A DNA stretch of 64,000 nt, taken from NCBI GenBank assembly GCA_011037195.1, contig JAAEAF010000368.1:1-64000 (forward strand), in the 5' to 3' direction. Position numbers and translations under genes: made by a program. The notes under the pieces were generated by a model. That model did no database searches. It saw nothing but the letters and a program-made list of their open reading frames with translations, and was not told the DNA's origin. Source of the DNA: Triatoma infestans (Eukaryota; Arthropoda; Insecta; Hemiptera; Reduviidae). Positions 62,896-64,000 of this stretch are shown in pieces (the first letter of the stretch is position 1; each line of letters opens with the position of its first letter).

Positions 62896-64000
62896 CTATT
62901 AGAACTTATGATTTCTAGTAGCTCACTTTTGTAAAATAAAACATCTGTGAATGACCGCACGATACTTTTTTTAGTACAAGTACGTACTACTGTTTTTGAC
63001 AATGGAAGCACTAAAGAATATGAATCGAATGTCAGACACAACCACGACTTCATTCAATGGAGTCTTCGGATAGTTCAGTAAGTATATCAGAATGCTTACG
63101 TCCAAGTATTTATTGTTTGAACTGCTCCAATTGGCCTCATGGGCAAGTTTTCATTATCAGATCGCAATAATAGCGCATAATTACTATGGTCAGAAATACA
63201 AAAGCTTTAGCTGGATAGGAAATAATTATGATAGCAAAGAAATTAATAATAATTGTGGATTGAAGGCTCCATTCAGTAAGAATTCCTTTAAACAACAAAT
63301 TGTTTAAATAGCAATAATTTCAACAAAATTGACATTGGTGTTTTGGTGTATCGTAATGGATATTAAAAGGTTTGGGAACTGTTAAGCGCAGGAAATGAAC
63401 TGAAATTATTTGCTATTTTTTTCCAACTTATAACTTTAAATATATTTTTAAGAAATTAAATAAAAGACTAAACTGTTATATTATTTTAATGCTCCAACGA
63501 TTCATATAACCAGACCTCACTTTGTTATTGATCAGTTAATACGTCTGAGAAAGTTGTGAATTAGTAAATAATGTATTTATTCCATTCGGAAAGTTTTATA
63601 ATTTTAGGTTATGCGAGGAGTGAAATAACATTCATACATTAAAGTGAATTAATAATATCTAGATCGTTACATTCTCGAATATTTTTTTCTTTACGTAAAA
63701 TTATTTTTTCACTTCTCATATATCTCTATTTATACTACACAAACGTAAGCTAATATCAATGCAACTTAAAATTTGTAATGTAATAAAAAAAGTGATACGT
63801 ATTAATTTCTTGGATTATGATATTCTCTTTTTCTAATGACAAATTGATTTAAATTTTGCGCCATTTGCAAAGCCGGCTTGCGAGGGCATGCCTACTACAT
63901 GTCTACCAGTTCTAAATAAATATGGGTGTAGCGAACGCTCTCTGTATAGTTAGTTTTGTTTTGACACAATCGTGCATTCCGGTCGTCACGTGGTTTCTTT

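Larger units (their letters stand above)
60595..64000. other. Downstream intergenic DNA
   Basis: After the dynein stop, no further gene is recognisable apart from the repeats listed. The last 150 bp become CpG-richer (GCGAACGC, CCGGTCGTCACGTGG), which could be the promoter of a gene beyond the window. Confidence 0.4.

Noticed and set aside
62793..63053. Membrane-protein-like frame on the minus strand
   Set aside because: Its hydrophobic end reads through the arm of a fold-back repeat, and no homology or promoter is visible.

Overview
The window is AT-rich, intron-dense animal DNA, and one gene spans almost all of it. On the + strand, 49 coding exons between 683 and 60594 splice in frame into 9,072 nt: 3,023 codons plus a stop. 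They encode the motor part of an axonemal dynein heavy chain of the single-headed inner-arm group (DNAH3/7/12); the wording of the C-terminus and stalk looks closest to DNAH3. The N-terminal tail, roughly 1,000 residues by comparison with the family, must lie upstream of base 1. Gene content (axonemal dynein plus BBSome), RTE and I/Jockey-type LINEs, tRNA-derived SINEs and many 73-90 nt introns suggest an arthropod, probably an insect. The species cannot be named from sequence alone.

The most interesting feature is in dynein intron 8 (12853-15864). A complete, intronless, same-strand BBS1 gene (13466-15169, 567 aa) sits there. A palindromic X-box (RFX site, 13390-13404) lies 61 bp upstream of its ATG and an AATAAA lies downstream. 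A BBSome cargo-adaptor gene is therefore nested inside a ciliary motor gene, apparently with its own ciliary promoter. A second, even more canonical X-box (18130-18143) lies in dynein intron 11 with no recognisable gene behind it.

Layout: 683-9276 linker exons; 9395-12852 AAA1; intron 8 with BBS1; 15865-21811 end of AAA1 and AAA2; 24207-29119 AAA3; 30866-33476 AAA4; 33764-38949 stalk and microtubule-binding domain; 40825-45579 AAA5 and strut; 45656-49974 AAA6; 52251-60594 C-terminal domain; 60595-64000 downstream DNA with no recognised gene.

Introns are bimodal: about a dozen are 73-90 nt, the rest 0.1-5.3 kb and filled with repeats. The repeats include a full-length RTE-type LINE with a perfect 14-bp target-site duplication (1158-5200), six or seven decayed LINE pieces in both orientations, three copies of a tRNA-Ala-like SINE, several fold-back elements (the largest about 620 bp), a dispersed repeat family of about 295 bp with a three-copy tandem run, a 192-bp tandem duplication, and a decayed duplicate of dynein exon 14.
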